In this document: positions 17,017 through 26,622 of the stretch, one piece after another | Numbering within the stretch: the stretch's first letter is position 1 | How the letters are laid out: each line of letters begins with the position of its first letter | DNA from: Meiothermus granaticius NBRC 107808 | GTDB taxonomy: Bacteria > Deinococcota > Deinococci > Deinococcales > Thermaceae | NCBI RefSeq assembly: GCF_003574355.1 | Contig: NZ_QWLB01000025.1 | Span: 1 to 51,729 of the forward strand | DNA length: 51,729 bases | Reading direction: 5' to 3' | Position numbers and translations under genes: made by a program | Notes under the pieces: generated by a model | Told to the model about the DNA's origin: nothing | Database searches by the model: none | Seen by the model: the letters and a program-made list of their open reading frames with translations, nothing else

Positions 17017-17595
17017 TCAGAGCAATCCGAGCCCCCGGGCCCGTTCCAGAGCCTCTACTCGGTTTCGGGCCTCGAGCTTGGCATACAGCCGGTCGAGGTA
17101 ATCCTTCACGGTCTCGGGGGAGAGCGAGAGGTTGCGGGCGATCTCCTTGGTGGACAACCCTGTGGCGAGCTGGGCCAGCACCTCCGCCTCGCGTGGGGTC
17201 AACGAGGGCATGGGCGGGGGGGTCAGCCGGGGTTCTTGGCCCCCTTTGAGGCGCTGCAGCCGGGCCGCCAGGGCTTCCGGGGGCACCTCCTTTGACCAGT
17301 AGGCATCGGCCCCAGCCCGCGCGGCCTCGGCAATCAGGGCCGGTTCGCTGAAGGTGGTGAGGAGGGCGATGATCCCGGTGTAGCCGTTTTGGCGCAACTT
17401 GCGGGCGGCGGCGATCCCGTCCATCTGTGGCATCTTCAGGTCCATCAAAAGGGCGTCGGGGGCGTACTTGAGCGCCATCTCCGCCGCCTGTAACCCATCC
17501 TTGGCCTCAGCGACCACCTCGAACCCCGCCCCCTCGAGCGCGGCCCGCAGCCCCAGGCGGAACAAAGGGTGATCATCCGCGATCAAGAGGCGCAT
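17017..17595 (-). CDS. NarL/FixJ-family response regulator
   Basis: A 192-residue regulator. The receiver has the acidic pocket ADD (6-8), phospho-acceptor Asp52 in LLMDLKMPQMDG, and the usual Thr/Lys region (LLTTF; WSKEVP). A Pro-rich linker leads to a LuxR-type helix-turn-helix (LTPREAEVLAQLATGLSTKE, about 130-190). It starts 1 bp past the stop of its kinase gene. It lies about 195 bp upstream of, and in line with, the pilin operon, so control of pili is possible (inference from position only). Confidence 0.9.
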   Translation of the reverse strand: MRLLIADDHPLFRLGLRAALEGAGFEVVAEAKDGLQAAEMALKYAPDALLMDLKMPQMDGIAAARKLRQNGYTGIIALLTTFSEPALIAEAARAGADAYWSKEVPPEALAARLQRLKGGQEPRLTPPPMPSLTPREAEVLAQLATGLSTKEIARNLSLSPETVKDYLDRLYAKLEARNRVEALERARGLGLL

Positions 17596-17596
17596 A

Positions 17597-18583
17597 TCAC
17601 CTGCCTAGGCTCAGCCGCAGGCGGGTTCCGGAGGCCGCCGGCAAGGCTTCGAGCCGGCCCCCGTGCACCTCGGCCACCCGTTTGGCCACGTAAAGCCCCA
17701 GCCCCGCACTCCCCGCCCGGACCCCCCGAAGCTGCACGCTGCGGAAGGGCTCGGTGAGCCGCTCGAGGCTCACCGGAAGCCCAGGACCATCGTCTTCGAC
17801 CTCGAGCCAAGCCTCTCCAGCCCGCAGGATCAGGCTGCTTTGGGCGTGGCGGAGGGCATTCTCGGTCAGGTTGGTGAGGGCCCGGTCCAAGAGCTGGCGG
17901 TCCGCACGGGCCTGGCCGCTGCCCTCGACCTGAAACCGCACCCCCCGCCGCTCGGCCTCACGGGCATAGCGCAGCCGCAGGTCGTCGAGCAAGGCCCGCA
18001 GGTTGACCACCTCGAGCTGCGGCTTTTGTACCTCCAATCGGCTCGCTACCAACAGGTTTTCCACTAGCCGGTAGCTGCGTGCCAATTCCTCGCGCAGCTG
18101 ATGCAGCACCTCCTTGCGCCGCTCAGGTCCGATATCGTCGCTGGTCTCCAGATACTCCAAAGCTCGGATCGAGGCCAGCAAAGGGGTTTTGAGGTCATGG
18201 GTAAGGGCCGCATAGGTGGCCTCCCGCGCTTCCAAAAGCCCCTTGATGTGGCGCAGCAGTTCGTTGAACCCCTCCCGCAGCTGGAGTACCTCGAGGGGCG
18301 GGTTGGCCTGGGGTTTGGGTAGCCGCAGCTCGGCCAGGCCGCGGTCGGTACCGCGCAGGTAGGCCAGGCTGCGGGTGAGCTCATCCACCGGATTGATCAG
18401 GGCTCGAGCGAGAAAAAAACCCATCAGGGCGGATAAAATCGCCACCAGCACCCCCCAGGCCAGCATCGGCAGGAGGCTGGGGGAAAGGTCGCGGTTACCC
18501 AGCCAAACCCCGATCATCGCCGCACCACTGCTGGCAAAGGTCATGGCCCCAATCACCCAAGCCAATTGCAGCCGCAGGGACAT
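17597..18583 (-). CDS. Sensor histidine kinase (HAMP, HisKA-type)
   Basis: A 328-residue kinase with two membrane segments (about 7-28 and 38-60) and only a very short outside loop, then HAMP (about 60-115), a DHp domain with His129 in LTHDLKTPLL, and an HATPase domain with NLTENALRH, DDGPGLP and GSAGLGLYVAKRV. The H-box HDLKTP is of the OmpR-partner type, yet the gene is paired with a NarL-type regulator, which usually partners HisKA_3 kinases. The tiny sensor loop suggests it senses membrane state or a partner protein. Leaderless start at 18583. Confidence 0.9.
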   Translation of the reverse strand: MSLRLQLAWVIGAMTFASSGAAMIGVWLGNRDLSPSLLPMLAWGVLVAILSALMGFFLARALINPVDELTRSLAYLRGTDRGLAELRLPKPQANPPLEVLQLREGFNELLRHIKGLLEAREATYAALTHDLKTPLLASIRALEYLETSDDIGPERRKEVLHQLREELARSYRLVENLLVASRLEVQKPQLEVVNLRALLDDLRLRYAREAERRGVRFQVEGSGQARADRQLLDRALTNLTENALRHAQSSLILRAGEAWLEVEDDGPGLPVSLERLTEPFRSVQLRGVRAGSAGLGLYVAKRVAEVHGGRLEALPAASGTRLRLSLGR

Positions 18584-18589
18584 GGGTAT

Positions 18590-18595
18590 AGCCTA
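18590..18595 (-). promoter_or_regulatory. -10 box (TAGGCT) of leaderless kinase gene
   Basis: Minus-strand TAGGCT ends 6 nt before the ATG at 18583. Confidence 0.6.
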
Positions 18596-18622
18596 GCGCA
18601 GAAAGGAAGGGCTCGAGGCCCC

Positions 18623-20422
<1,800 letters not shown>

Positions 20423-20430
20423 AACAGGCC

Positions 20431-20436
20431 ATTGTA
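20431..20436 (-). promoter_or_regulatory. -10 box (TACAAT) of leaderless lepA
   Basis: Minus-strand TACAAT ends 8 nt before the GTG at 20422. The -35 region is not obvious. Confidence 0.65.
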
Positions 20437-20524
20437 TCTGAATGAAGGGGAAACCCCCTAATCGCCCTGTCGCTCAAGGGGCGGGGAAAGGGTCCTGGAG
20501 CCCCCAGCTTCGGAAGAACCGGCC

Positions 20525-23161
20525 TTATCCCTTCACCACGATGTTCAGCAACTTCCCCGGCACGTAGATCTCCTTCACCACCTGCTTCCCCTCGAGCCAG
20601 GCCTTTACGTTCTCGATCTCTCGCGCAATCCGCTTCACTTCCTCCTCGCTCGCCTCAGCCGGCACGGTGGCCTTGCCCCGCACTTTGCCCGAGACCTGCA
20701 CCACCAGCTCGAAGGAATCGGCTACCAACGCAGCCGTATCCACCTCAGGCCAGCGGGCCTGGAACACCGAGCGGCCCTGATCCAGCCAGTGCCACAGCTC
20801 CTCAGCCAGGTGCGGGGCAAAGGGCGCGAGCATCTGCAGGTAGTAGCGGATGGCGGTGCGATAGACGGGGGAGACCGCCCGCTCCTTGCGGTAATCGTAG
20901 AGGGCGTTGAGCAGCTCCATCAGGGCCGCAACCGCGGTGTTGAAACGGAGGTTCTCGATGTCCTCGCCGACTTTCTTGAGGGTCCGGTGGAGCTTTTGAT
21001 AGAGGGCCCTATCGGCCCCACTGAGCGCAGCGGGCTCGAGCCCCTCGGAAACCCTCTCCAACTCGGCCCGATCTTCACTGACCCGGCGAAAGACCCGGTT
21101 GAGGAAGCGCCAACTGCCCTGCACCCCCTCCTCGGTCCAGACCATCTCGTTCTCGGGTGGGGCGGCGAACAGGATGGTCACTCGAGCGATATCGGCCCCC
21201 TGCTCCTTCACAAATGGCCCCACCATCACCCCGTTGCCCAGGCTCTTGCTCATCACCGCCGGTTTCCAAAAGTACGTCTGCCCCCCCTCCTGGCGCAGCT
21301 CGGCCCCGCCCTTCTCGGCCTCTTCTACGGTGAGGCCCTGGGGGAGCTCGAGCTTGCTGCGCCGGGCATCGTCGAGGAAATGGATGCGCCCTTCACGGAG
21401 CTCCACCTGGCCCACGTTCGTCCAGCCCATCACCATCCCCTGGGTGAACAGGCCCTCAAAGGGTTCTTCGGCTTCGACCAGGCCCAGGTCGTGCAGGAAC
21501 TTGGTGAAGAACCGACTATAGAGCAAGTGCAGGATGGCGTGCTCGATCCCGCCAATGTACTGGTCAACCGGCATCCAGAAGTTGGCCTTGGCGGGGTCGA
21601 AGGGCTGGTTGGGGTTTTGCGCGTCGGTGTAGCGCAGGAAGTACCAGGACGAGTCGAAGAAGGTGTCCATGGTATCGGTATCGCGCCGAGCCTTACCCCC
21701 GCACTTGGGGCACTCGCACTCGTAGAATTCGGGGTGCGCCGCCAGGGGGCTCTTGCCCTTGGGGCGGATGTCGTCCACGTCGCGCAGGGTGGGCAGCTCG
21801 ACCGGCAACTGCTCGTAGGGCACCGGCACAATACCGCAGCGTTCGCAGTGAATCATGGGGATGGGGGTGCCCCAGTAGCGCTGGCGGCTAATGAGCCAGT
21901 CGCGCAGGCGGTAGTTGACCTTGCCCTCCCCGATGCCCTTTTCCTCCATCCAGGCGATCACTTTCTTTTTGGCCTCCTCCATGTAGAGGCCGTCCAGGAA
22001 ATCCGAATTAATGGCAGGGCCATCCTCGGTGTAGGCTTTGCCTTGCCAGCCCTCGGGTGGCTGCACCGTGCGGATGATTTCCAACCCGAACTTCTCGGCA
22101 AACTCCCAGTCGCGCTCGTCCTGCCCCGGTACGGCCATGATGGCCCCGGTGCCATAACCCGAGAGCACATAATCGGCAATCCAGACCGGAATCTCCTTGC
22201 CGTTGGCCGGGTTGAGGGCGTAAGCTCCGGTAAAAACCCCGGTTTTCTCGCGATCTTCGCGCTGGCGCTCGACCTCGCTTTTCATCTTGGCTGCCGACAC
22301 ATAGGCCTCTACGGCCTCTTTTTGCTGCGGGGTGGTAATCTGGGCCACCAGCTCGTGTTCGGGGGCCAGCACCATGAAGGTAGCCCCAAAGATGGTATCG
22401 GGGCGCGTGGAGAACACGCGGATTTTGGCTTCGTGCCCTTTGACCTGGAAGTCGAACTCCGCACCCTGGCTCTTCCCGATCCAGGCCCGCTGCATGGCCT
22501 TGACCTTTTCGGGCCAGCGGGGGAGCTTTTCCAGGTCGGTCAGCAGGCGCTCGGCATAGTCGGTAATTTTGAGGTACCACTGCTCGAGCTCCCGCTTCTC
22601 GACCAGTGCCCCACTGCGCCAGCCCCGTCCGTCAATCACCTGCTCGTTGGCCAGCACGCTTTGTTCAACCGGATCCCAGTTGACCAGGCTCTTCTTGCGG
22701 TAGACCAGGCCCCGCTCGTACATCTTGAGGAAGATCCACTGGTTCCACCGGTAATACTCAGGGGTGCAGGTGGTGACCTCACGGCTCCAGTCGTAGCGAA
22801 TGCCCATCAGACCCAGGGATTCCTTGGACTGCTGGATGTTGCCAAACGTCCAGTCGGCGGGTGAGACCCCGAACTTGAGCGCGGCGTTTTCCGCAGGCAG
22901 GCCAAAAGCGTCCCAGCCAAAGGGGTGCAGCACGTGGTAGCCCTGCTGAGTCCGGAAGCGGGCCAGGGCGTCGCCCATGGTGTAGTTCTTCAGGTGGCCC
23001 ATGTGCAGGTCGCCCGAAGGGTAGGGGAACATCACCAGAATGTAGGCCTTTTTGGTGCCACCAGGGCCTTCTTTGGCCTCGAGCAAGCCTATCTCGTCCC
23101 AGTATTTCTGCCATTTGGGCTCGAGCTCGTGGGGGTTGTATTTGTCGGTAGTGGGAACCAT
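20525..23161 (-). CDS. leuS: Leucyl-tRNA synthetase
   Basis: An 878-residue class I synthetase. The HIGH motif appears as HMGH in [12 protein letters not shown] (about 50), the CP1 editing domain lies at about 220-415 with the [12 protein letters not shown] signature, and the KMSKS motif is MSKSLGNG (about 640). A zinc-knuckle CERCG...CECPKCG lies near 440-490, as in Thermus LeuRS. It charges tRNA-Leu. SD AGGAGAG is just before the ATG. The leader upstream encodes a short Leu-rich peptide followed by a terminator, so its transcription is probably tuned to charged tRNA-Leu. Confidence 0.98.
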   Translation of the reverse strand: MVPTTDKYNPHELEPKWQKYWDEIGLLEAKEGPGGTKKAYILVMFPYPSGDLHMGHLKNYTMGDALARFRTQQGYHVLHPFGWDAFGLPAENAALKFGVSPADWTFGNIQQSKESLGLMGIRYDWSREVTTCTPEYYRWNQWIFLKMYERGLVYRKKSLVNWDPVEQSVLANEQVIDGRGWRSGALVEKRELEQWYLKITDYAERLLTDLEKLPRWPEKVKAMQRAWIGKSQGAEFDFQVKGHEAKIRVFSTRPDTIFGATFMVLAPEHELVAQITTPQQKEAVEAYVSAAKMKSEVERQREDREKTGVFTGAYALNPANGKEIPVWIADYVLSGYGTGAIMAVPGQDERDWEFAEKFGLEIIRTVQPPEGWQGKAYTEDGPAINSDFLDGLYMEEAKKKVIAWMEEKGIGEGKVNYRLRDWLISRQRYWGTPIPMIHCERCGIVPVPYEQLPVELPTLRDVDDIRPKGKSPLAAHPEFYECECPKCGGKARRDTDTMDTFFDSSWYFLRYTDAQNPNQPFDPAKANFWMPVDQYIGGIEHAILHLLYSRFFTKFLHDLGLVEAEEPFEGLFTQGMVMGWTNVGQVELREGRIHFLDDARRSKLELPQGLTVEEAEKGGAELRQEGGQTYFWKPAVMSKSLGNGVMVGPFVKEQGADIARVTILFAAPPENEMVWTEEGVQGSWRFLNRVFRRVSEDRAELERVSEGLEPAALSGADRALYQKLHRTLKKVGEDIENLRFNTAVAALMELLNALYDYRKERAVSPVYRTAIRYYLQMLAPFAPHLAEELWHWLDQGRSVFQARWPEVDTAALVADSFELVVQVSGKVRGKATVPAEASEEEVKRIAREIENVKAWLEGKQVVKEIYVPGKLLNIVVKG

Positions 23162-23250
23162 GCGCTCTCCTAAAGTTCAACGAGCTATTTTATGGGTTTG
23201 ACCCAGGCAAGAACAGGGTTAGCCGGGTATGGGCGGGGGCCTCCAGAAAC

Positions 23251-23278
23251 AAAAACCCCCCTTCAAGGAGAAGGGGGA
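23251..23278 (-). terminator. Attenuator terminator in leuS leader
   Basis: On the minus strand CCCCCTT pairs with AAGGGGG around a 7-nt loop and is followed by TTTTT. It stands between the leader peptide and leuS, so it can only serve as a conditional terminator. The AGGGG that overlaps the leader stop region can pair with CCCCT of the stem as an antiterminator. Confidence 0.75.
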
Positions 23279-23300
23279 ATCCCATCCAAATAGGCCTCCC

Positions 23301-23330
23301 CTAAGGCAGGGCTAGGAGCATAAACTTCAT
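23301..23330 (-). CDS. leuS leader peptide (MKFMLLALP)
   Basis: A 9-codon open frame (ATG to TAG) with three leucine codons, CTC CTA and CTG, in positions 5, 6 and 8. A minus-strand TATGCT ends 7 nt before the ATG, so it would be translated from the very 5' end of the leader. It lies about 22 bp upstream of the attenuator hairpin. This is the layout of ribosome-mediated attenuation: stalling at Leu codons frees the antiterminator, rapid reading lets the terminator form. Too short to be found by ORF prediction; the assignment rests on codon content and position. Confidence 0.65.
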   Translation of the reverse strand: MKFMLLALP

Positions 23331-23337
23331 GAAATTA

Positions 23338-23343
23338 AGCATA
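23338..23343 (-). promoter_or_regulatory. -10 box (TATGCT) of leuS leader
   Basis: Minus-strand TATGCT, 7 nt before the leader-peptide ATG. Confidence 0.6.
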
Positions 23344-23378
23344 GCACGGCTTGAACCCAAGCCGCACCGGCTTTGGCC

Positions 23379-24047
23379 TCAGCGCAGGGCAAAGGGATTG
23401 AAGTTGGTATCGCGGTCATAGTAGTCCTCCTGCTCGTTGCGCTTGAGAAACCCCACCACCGCGTAGGTCAGCGGGGTGAACAAGGCTTCCACCCCACACT
23501 TGAAGACATAGTTGGAAACGAACACCGTCCACAAAAGCGTGGGACTCCACACCCCGTAAAAGGCCACCAGCAAAAAGACCGAGGTGTCGAAAAGCTGCCC
23601 CACCAGGGTCGAGCCCAGGGTGCGGGTCCAGAGCCAGCGGCCCTGGGTGAGCAGTTTCATCTTGGCCAGCACATAGCTGTTGATGAACTCACCGACCCAG
23701 TAGGCCACCAAGCTGCCCAGGGCGATGCGCGGGACCAGGCCGAGGATGCTCGAGAAGGCCTGGGCCGTTCCAGCCTGGTCCTTGGGGGTGGGCAGGAGAT
23801 TCACCACCCCAAAGGTAAGGGTGGCCAGCGCCAGCATGGCGAAACCCGTCCAGATCACCCGGCGGCTTCTCCGGTAGCCATAGACCTCGGTCAGCACATC
23901 GCCAAAAATGTAAGCCAATGGAAACAGCAGGGTTCCGCCATCAAAGGTGAAGGGCCCCAACACCACCACCTTAGTGCTGGCGACGTTGGAGACCACCAAC
24001 ACCACCACAAAAAAGGCCGTGATCAGATCAAGGTAGCGGTAGCGCAT
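23379..24047 (-). CDS. Queuosine precursor transporter (VUT/YhhQ family)
   Basis: A 222-residue protein with about six membrane segments. The signatures VVSNVASTKVV, GTLLFPLAYIFGDVLTEVYGY and the later YWVGEFINSYVL are typical of the YhhQ/VUT family, which imports preQ0/preQ1 for queuosine synthesis. A TACAAT box 8 nt before the ATG indicates a leaderless mRNA, so there is no room for a preQ1 riboswitch. Stands alone between leuS and the small acidic protein gene. Confidence 0.9.
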   Translation of the reverse strand: MRYRYLDLITAFFVVVLVVSNVASTKVVVLGPFTFDGGTLLFPLAYIFGDVLTEVYGYRRSRRVIWTGFAMLALATLTFGVVNLLPTPKDQAGTAQAFSSILGLVPRIALGSLVAYWVGEFINSYVLAKMKLLTQGRWLWTRTLGSTLVGQLFDTSVFLLVAFYGVWSPTLLWTVFVSNYVFKCGVEALFTPLTYAVVGFLKRNEQEDYYDRDTNFNPFALR

Positions 24048-24055
24048 AACACGAG

Positions 24056-24061
24056 ATTGTA
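24056..24061 (-). promoter_or_regulatory. -10 box (TACAAT) of leaderless transporter gene
   Basis: Minus-strand TACAAT ends 8 nt before the ATG at 24047. Confidence 0.65.
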
Positions 24062-24109
24062 CATGGGCCTAGGCGCTACCCGGCAACCAGGGGTGGGTTT
24101 CGAGGTTGG

Positions 24110-24307
24110 CTAACCTTTATCTTTGGAGGAATCTTGGCTGGGCTCCTCTTCTTTGGGGGTTATCGCTCCCAGGGTCGGGATGGGGTCGCTGGCCGGGAAG
24201 GTCTCCTCGAGGGCCTCGTCCAGATCCTGCTGGCTGAGCTCCTCCGCGGTCTTGTCCGGTAGGGTTTCGGGGAGATGCGGATTGGATTGGTTTACAGGGT
24301 TTGCCAT
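24110..24307 (-). CDS. Small acidic protein with EETFPASDP motif
   Basis: A 65-residue, strongly acidic, probably disordered protein. The core LDEALEETFPASDPIP (about 29-44) recurs in small bacterial proteins of unknown function, often written as a conserved hypothetical. The tail is Lys/Glu/Ser-rich. A strong SD (AAGGAGGGGG) precedes the ATG, arguing that it is a real gene. No function can be given. Confidence 0.75.
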   Translation of the reverse strand: MANPVNQSNPHLPETLPDKTAEELSQQDLDEALEETFPASDPIPTLGAITPKEEEPSQDSSKDKG

Positions 24308-24373
24308 AGCACCCCCTCCTTTTAGCCCCTAGTCTAGGGCCTTGGCCGAGCCGTGGGGTGAGATAAGCAACAG

Positions 24374-24396
24374 AAAACCCAGCCCTTGGGCCAGGT
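24374..24396 (-). terminator. Terminator of the HhH gene
   Basis: On the minus strand ACCTGGCCC pairs with GGGCTGGGT (two wobble pairs) and is followed by TTTTC. It lies 27 bp after the stop of the 24423-24734 gene. Confidence 0.6.
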
Positions 24397-24422
24397 TCAT
24401 TCTCCATTAGAAAAGAGATCGC

Positions 24423-24734
24423 CTACTTGTACAAGAAGCAGGGCCGGAACTTAACAATGTTCTTTTCACCAATGCCCTTGACCTTGGCGACCAACTCGGC
24501 TTCATCTTTGTAGGGACGACCCTTGATGATGGCCTCAGCCGTTTTCATCCCGATCCCAGGAATCTTGTCGAGATCGGCAGCGGTCGCGGTGTTGACATTG
24601 ACCGGCTTCACCGCGCAAGCAGCGGGGGCGCTGCTGGAGCTTGAGCCGGTCTTGGTGGAGCCGCTTTGGCCGAATACCGAGGCACCTGCGATGGCCAACG
24701 AAGCCAGCGCCAGTACAAGAAATTTGCTCTTCAT
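24423..24734 (-). CDS. Exported helix-hairpin-helix protein (ComEA-like)
   Basis: A 103-residue protein. A signal peptide (MKSKFLVLALASLAIAGASVFG, about 22 residues, written here only as a landmark) is followed by a Ser/Thr-rich linker and a double HhH domain: VNVNTATAADLDKIPGIG and KVKGIGEKNIV. This is the ComEA DNA-receptor fold. Two Cys (one before the domain, one near the C-terminus) could form a disulfide outside the cell. GAGGAGAGC lies before the ATG at 24734; farther upstream ATGs lack support. Role in DNA uptake is likely, given that relatives of this organism are naturally competent (inference). Confidence 0.85.
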   Translation of the reverse strand: MKSKFLVLALASLAIAGASVFGQSGSTKTGSSSSSAPAACAVKPVNVNTATAADLDKIPGIGMKTAEAIIKGRPYKDEAELVAKVKGIGEKNIVKFRPCFLYK

Positions 24735-24886
24735 GCTCTCCTCCTCGTACACCTTACCGGGGTACCGCTTCAGTTTCGAAGCTGGCCGTGAAGCGCACAT
24801 GAAACTTGGGATCAAACCCCACACCCCAAGCGGCCTCGGGTTAGCCTGATTCCCAAGCCTCCCATCTCCCCCTCCTCAAACCTCGG

Positions 24887-24892
24887 CATAAT
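24887..24892 (+). promoter_or_regulatory. -10 box (CATAAT) of lipoprotein gene
   Basis: CATAAT ends 6 nt before the GTG at 24899, consistent with a leaderless mRNA. Confidence 0.5.
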
Positions 24893-24898
24893 AGCCCT

Positions 24899-25543
24899 GT
24901 GAAACTCCGCCTCCTCCTCCTTGGGACCGCCATGGCCCTTCTCTCCTGTGCCCCCAACCGCACCTCAGACCCGGCCTACCTCTCGGCCTATGCCCAAACC
25001 CCCCGCCTGAACGTGGCCTGTGTGGGCGAGTCCAACCGCCCTGGGCCGGTGCTCGAGTTCGGGCCCAACGCCTGCACCCTGGTTCTCTACCCCACCGATG
25101 CCCGGGACGTAAACCGGGCGGAATACACCGTGACCATCTTCTACCGCGCTCCCGCGGGAAACCTCTTCAGTTCGCGGTTTGAGAACCGCACCCGGGAAAT
25201 CAAGGGCGATACCCCGATGAGCTATACCCAGGCCGCCACCGCCAGTTTCCCGGTTTACATACCCGACACCAACTTCTTTCGCATCACCGGACGGCTCCTG
25301 GAGAGCACCTTCAAGGTGGTGCTGTCCTTGGCCCCTGCCGCACTGGGCAATTACCTGGGTATACCCATCCCCGCCATCGGCCTGGACAAGACCACCGAGG
25401 GCCTCTACAAGCAGATGAGCACCGCCATCAACGACCTCATCAACAACAAAGAGCAGCCCTATGCGGTACAGGTCACCGCGCGGCTGTGCGGGCCACAGCT
25501 GTGCAGCCCGGCTCAGAGCCAACTGATCAAGCTACCCCAGTAG
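24899..25543 (+). CDS. Putative lipoprotein, unknown function
   Basis: A 214-residue protein with a lipoprotein signal peptide ending in the lipobox LLSC (Cys17). The mature part is beta-rich and includes further cysteines (NVACVG, PNACTL, RLCGPQLC) that may form disulfides. A central amphipathic stretch LAPAALGNYLGIPIPAIGLDKTT is notable. I do not recognise the family. GTG start with a CATAAT box 6 nt upstream. Divergent from the exported HhH gene; convergent with the YdjM-like gene, 8 bp apart. Confidence 0.75.
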   Translation: MKLRLLLLGTAMALLSCAPNRTSDPAYLSAYAQTPRLNVACVGESNRPGPVLEFGPNACTLVLYPTDARDVNRAEYTVTIFYRAPAGNLFSSRFENRTREIKGDTPMSYTQAATASFPVYIPDTNFFRITGRLLESTFKVVLSLAPAALGNYLGIPIPAIGLDKTTEGLYKQMSTAINDLINNKEQPYAVQVTARLCGPQLCSPAQSQLIKLPQ

Positions 25544-25551
25544 CCCCCGGT

Positions 25552-26070
25552 TCAGATCCTGGACTCCCATCGTCTCTCCCTGCCCAGCACCGCGCCTCCA
25601 ACCAATGCCAACCCCAGGTTGACCCACAACCAAGCCAGATCGGCCCTCCGACCCGAGATCCAGGTCAGGTTGCCAAAGAACACGATGTCCCAAAACAGAT
25701 GGGAGGCCAGCCCCAGGGCAAAGGGGAAGACCAGGCGGGGTTGGAACCCCACCGCCCAGGCGAACAGCAGCAGGGGCAACACGCTGTGGCTGAGGGGGTT
25801 GCGGTGAAAGCCAATCCCAAACACCAAGTCCCAATCGGGAACCCAGCTTCCCAGGTAGAGTGCGCACAGCGCAGGAATCCACTCCCCCAGCCCTCGAGGC
25901 CTGTACACTGCTCCCCAGCCGAACAGCCCCAGAACCAGCCAAAACACCCCCGCAACCCCGGCGTGAATCAGGCGATCGGTGGAAAACGCGGCCAGCCGGG
26001 GCAGGAACTCCGACAGCAGCACGGCCAGAAGGGTAAATCCGACCAGGCCGAGGCTGCGCGAGGCCGTCAT
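25552..26070 (-). CDS. YdjM-like membrane protein, putative metal-dependent hydrolase
   Basis: A 172-residue protein with four or five membrane segments. SWVPDWDLVFG, HRNPLSHSVLP and LGLASHLFWDI give the Asp/His pattern (PDxD, HRxxxHS, SHxxxD) of the YdjM/DUF457 family of predicted metal-dependent membrane hydrolases. Substrate unknown. Its ATG lies 3 bp after the macrodomain stop codon, so the two are co-transcribed. Confidence 0.75.
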   Translation of the reverse strand: MTASRSLGLVGFTLLAVLLSEFLPRLAAFSTDRLIHAGVAGVFWLVLGLFGWGAVYRPRGLGEWIPALCALYLGSWVPDWDLVFGIGFHRNPLSHSVLPLLLFAWAVGFQPRLVFPFALGLASHLFWDIVFFGNLTWISGRRADLAWLWVNLGLALVGGAVLGRERRWESRI

Positions 26071-26073
26071 GGC

Positions 26074-26553
26074 TTAAAGGGCCCGGCGGATGGCGGCTTC
26101 ATCCGCGCGGGTAAACCCGTAGAGGGTCACTTCCAGGGTATCCGGGGCCACCTTGATCTCCTCGAGCATCACCTGGGCTACCGCCTCCACCTCCAACCCC
26201 CCGACCCCGGTGCCCAGGAGCGGGAAGGCCAGGAGGTGAATATCCTGATCCTGAGCCAGCTTGAGCGCGCTTCGGGTAGCCGCCCGCACGGTCTCGAGGC
26301 TAGCCGGTTGATCCCCCAGCACCGCGGCATGGATCACGTACCGCACCTTGAGCTGGCCCGCCCCGGTGATGGCCGCCTCCCCCACTCGAATCGGCCCGAT
26401 GGTGTCACAGGCTTGCTGGATGCTCGGCCCTCCCTTGCGGGCGATGGCCCCAGCCACCCCAGCCCCGAGCTGGAGGTGATTGTTGGCCGCATTGACGATG
26501 GCTTGCCCCTCGAACTCGGTAATATCCCCCTGAGCGACTCGGATCAAAGCCAT
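26074..26553 (-). CDS. Macrodomain protein (ADP-ribose binding)
   Basis: A 159-residue single macrodomain. Landmarks are [18 protein letters not shown] (residues about 8-25, shown only as QGDITE and NAANN), [13 protein letters not shown] and [11 protein letters not shown], which form the ADP-ribose pocket; catalytic-type Asn and Gly residues of the MacroD/YmdB class are present. It may remove ADP-ribose or O-acetyl-ADP-ribose. A TAGAAT box ends 6 nt before the ATG. First gene of a two-gene run with the YdjM-like protein. Confidence 0.88.
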   Translation of the reverse strand: MALIRVAQGDITEFEGQAIVNAANNHLQLGAGVAGAIARKGGPSIQQACDTIGPIRVGEAAITGAGQLKVRYVIHAAVLGDQPASLETVRAATRSALKLAQDQDIHLLAFPLLGTGVGGLEVEAVAQVMLEEIKVAPDTLEVTLYGFTRADEAAIRRAL

Positions 26554-26559
26554 GCCTCG

Positions 26560-26565
26560 ATTCTA
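26560..26565 (-). promoter_or_regulatory. -10 box (TAGAAT) of leaderless macrodomain gene
   Basis: Minus-strand TAGAAT ends 6 nt before the ATG at 26553. Confidence 0.65.
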
Positions 26566-26622
26566 AAGGACTCCCCCAGGGATTCCCTTCCCACCCCCCC
26601 GATAGGGTAGATTGGGCCCCAG

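Noticed and set aside
20789..22864. Long 691-codon frame on the plus strand
   Set aside because: Exactly antisense to leuS; composition is that of a high-GC shadow frame (Gly/His/Leu/Val rich) with no domain.
23162..23378. T-box riboswitch upstream of leuS
   Set aside because: The conserved T-box sequence AGGGTGGNACCGCG is absent; a leader peptide with terminator fits better.
24048..24110. preQ1 riboswitch before the queuosine precursor transporter
   Set aside because: The -10 box lies 8 nt from the ATG, leaving no leader, and no preQ1 motif is seen.
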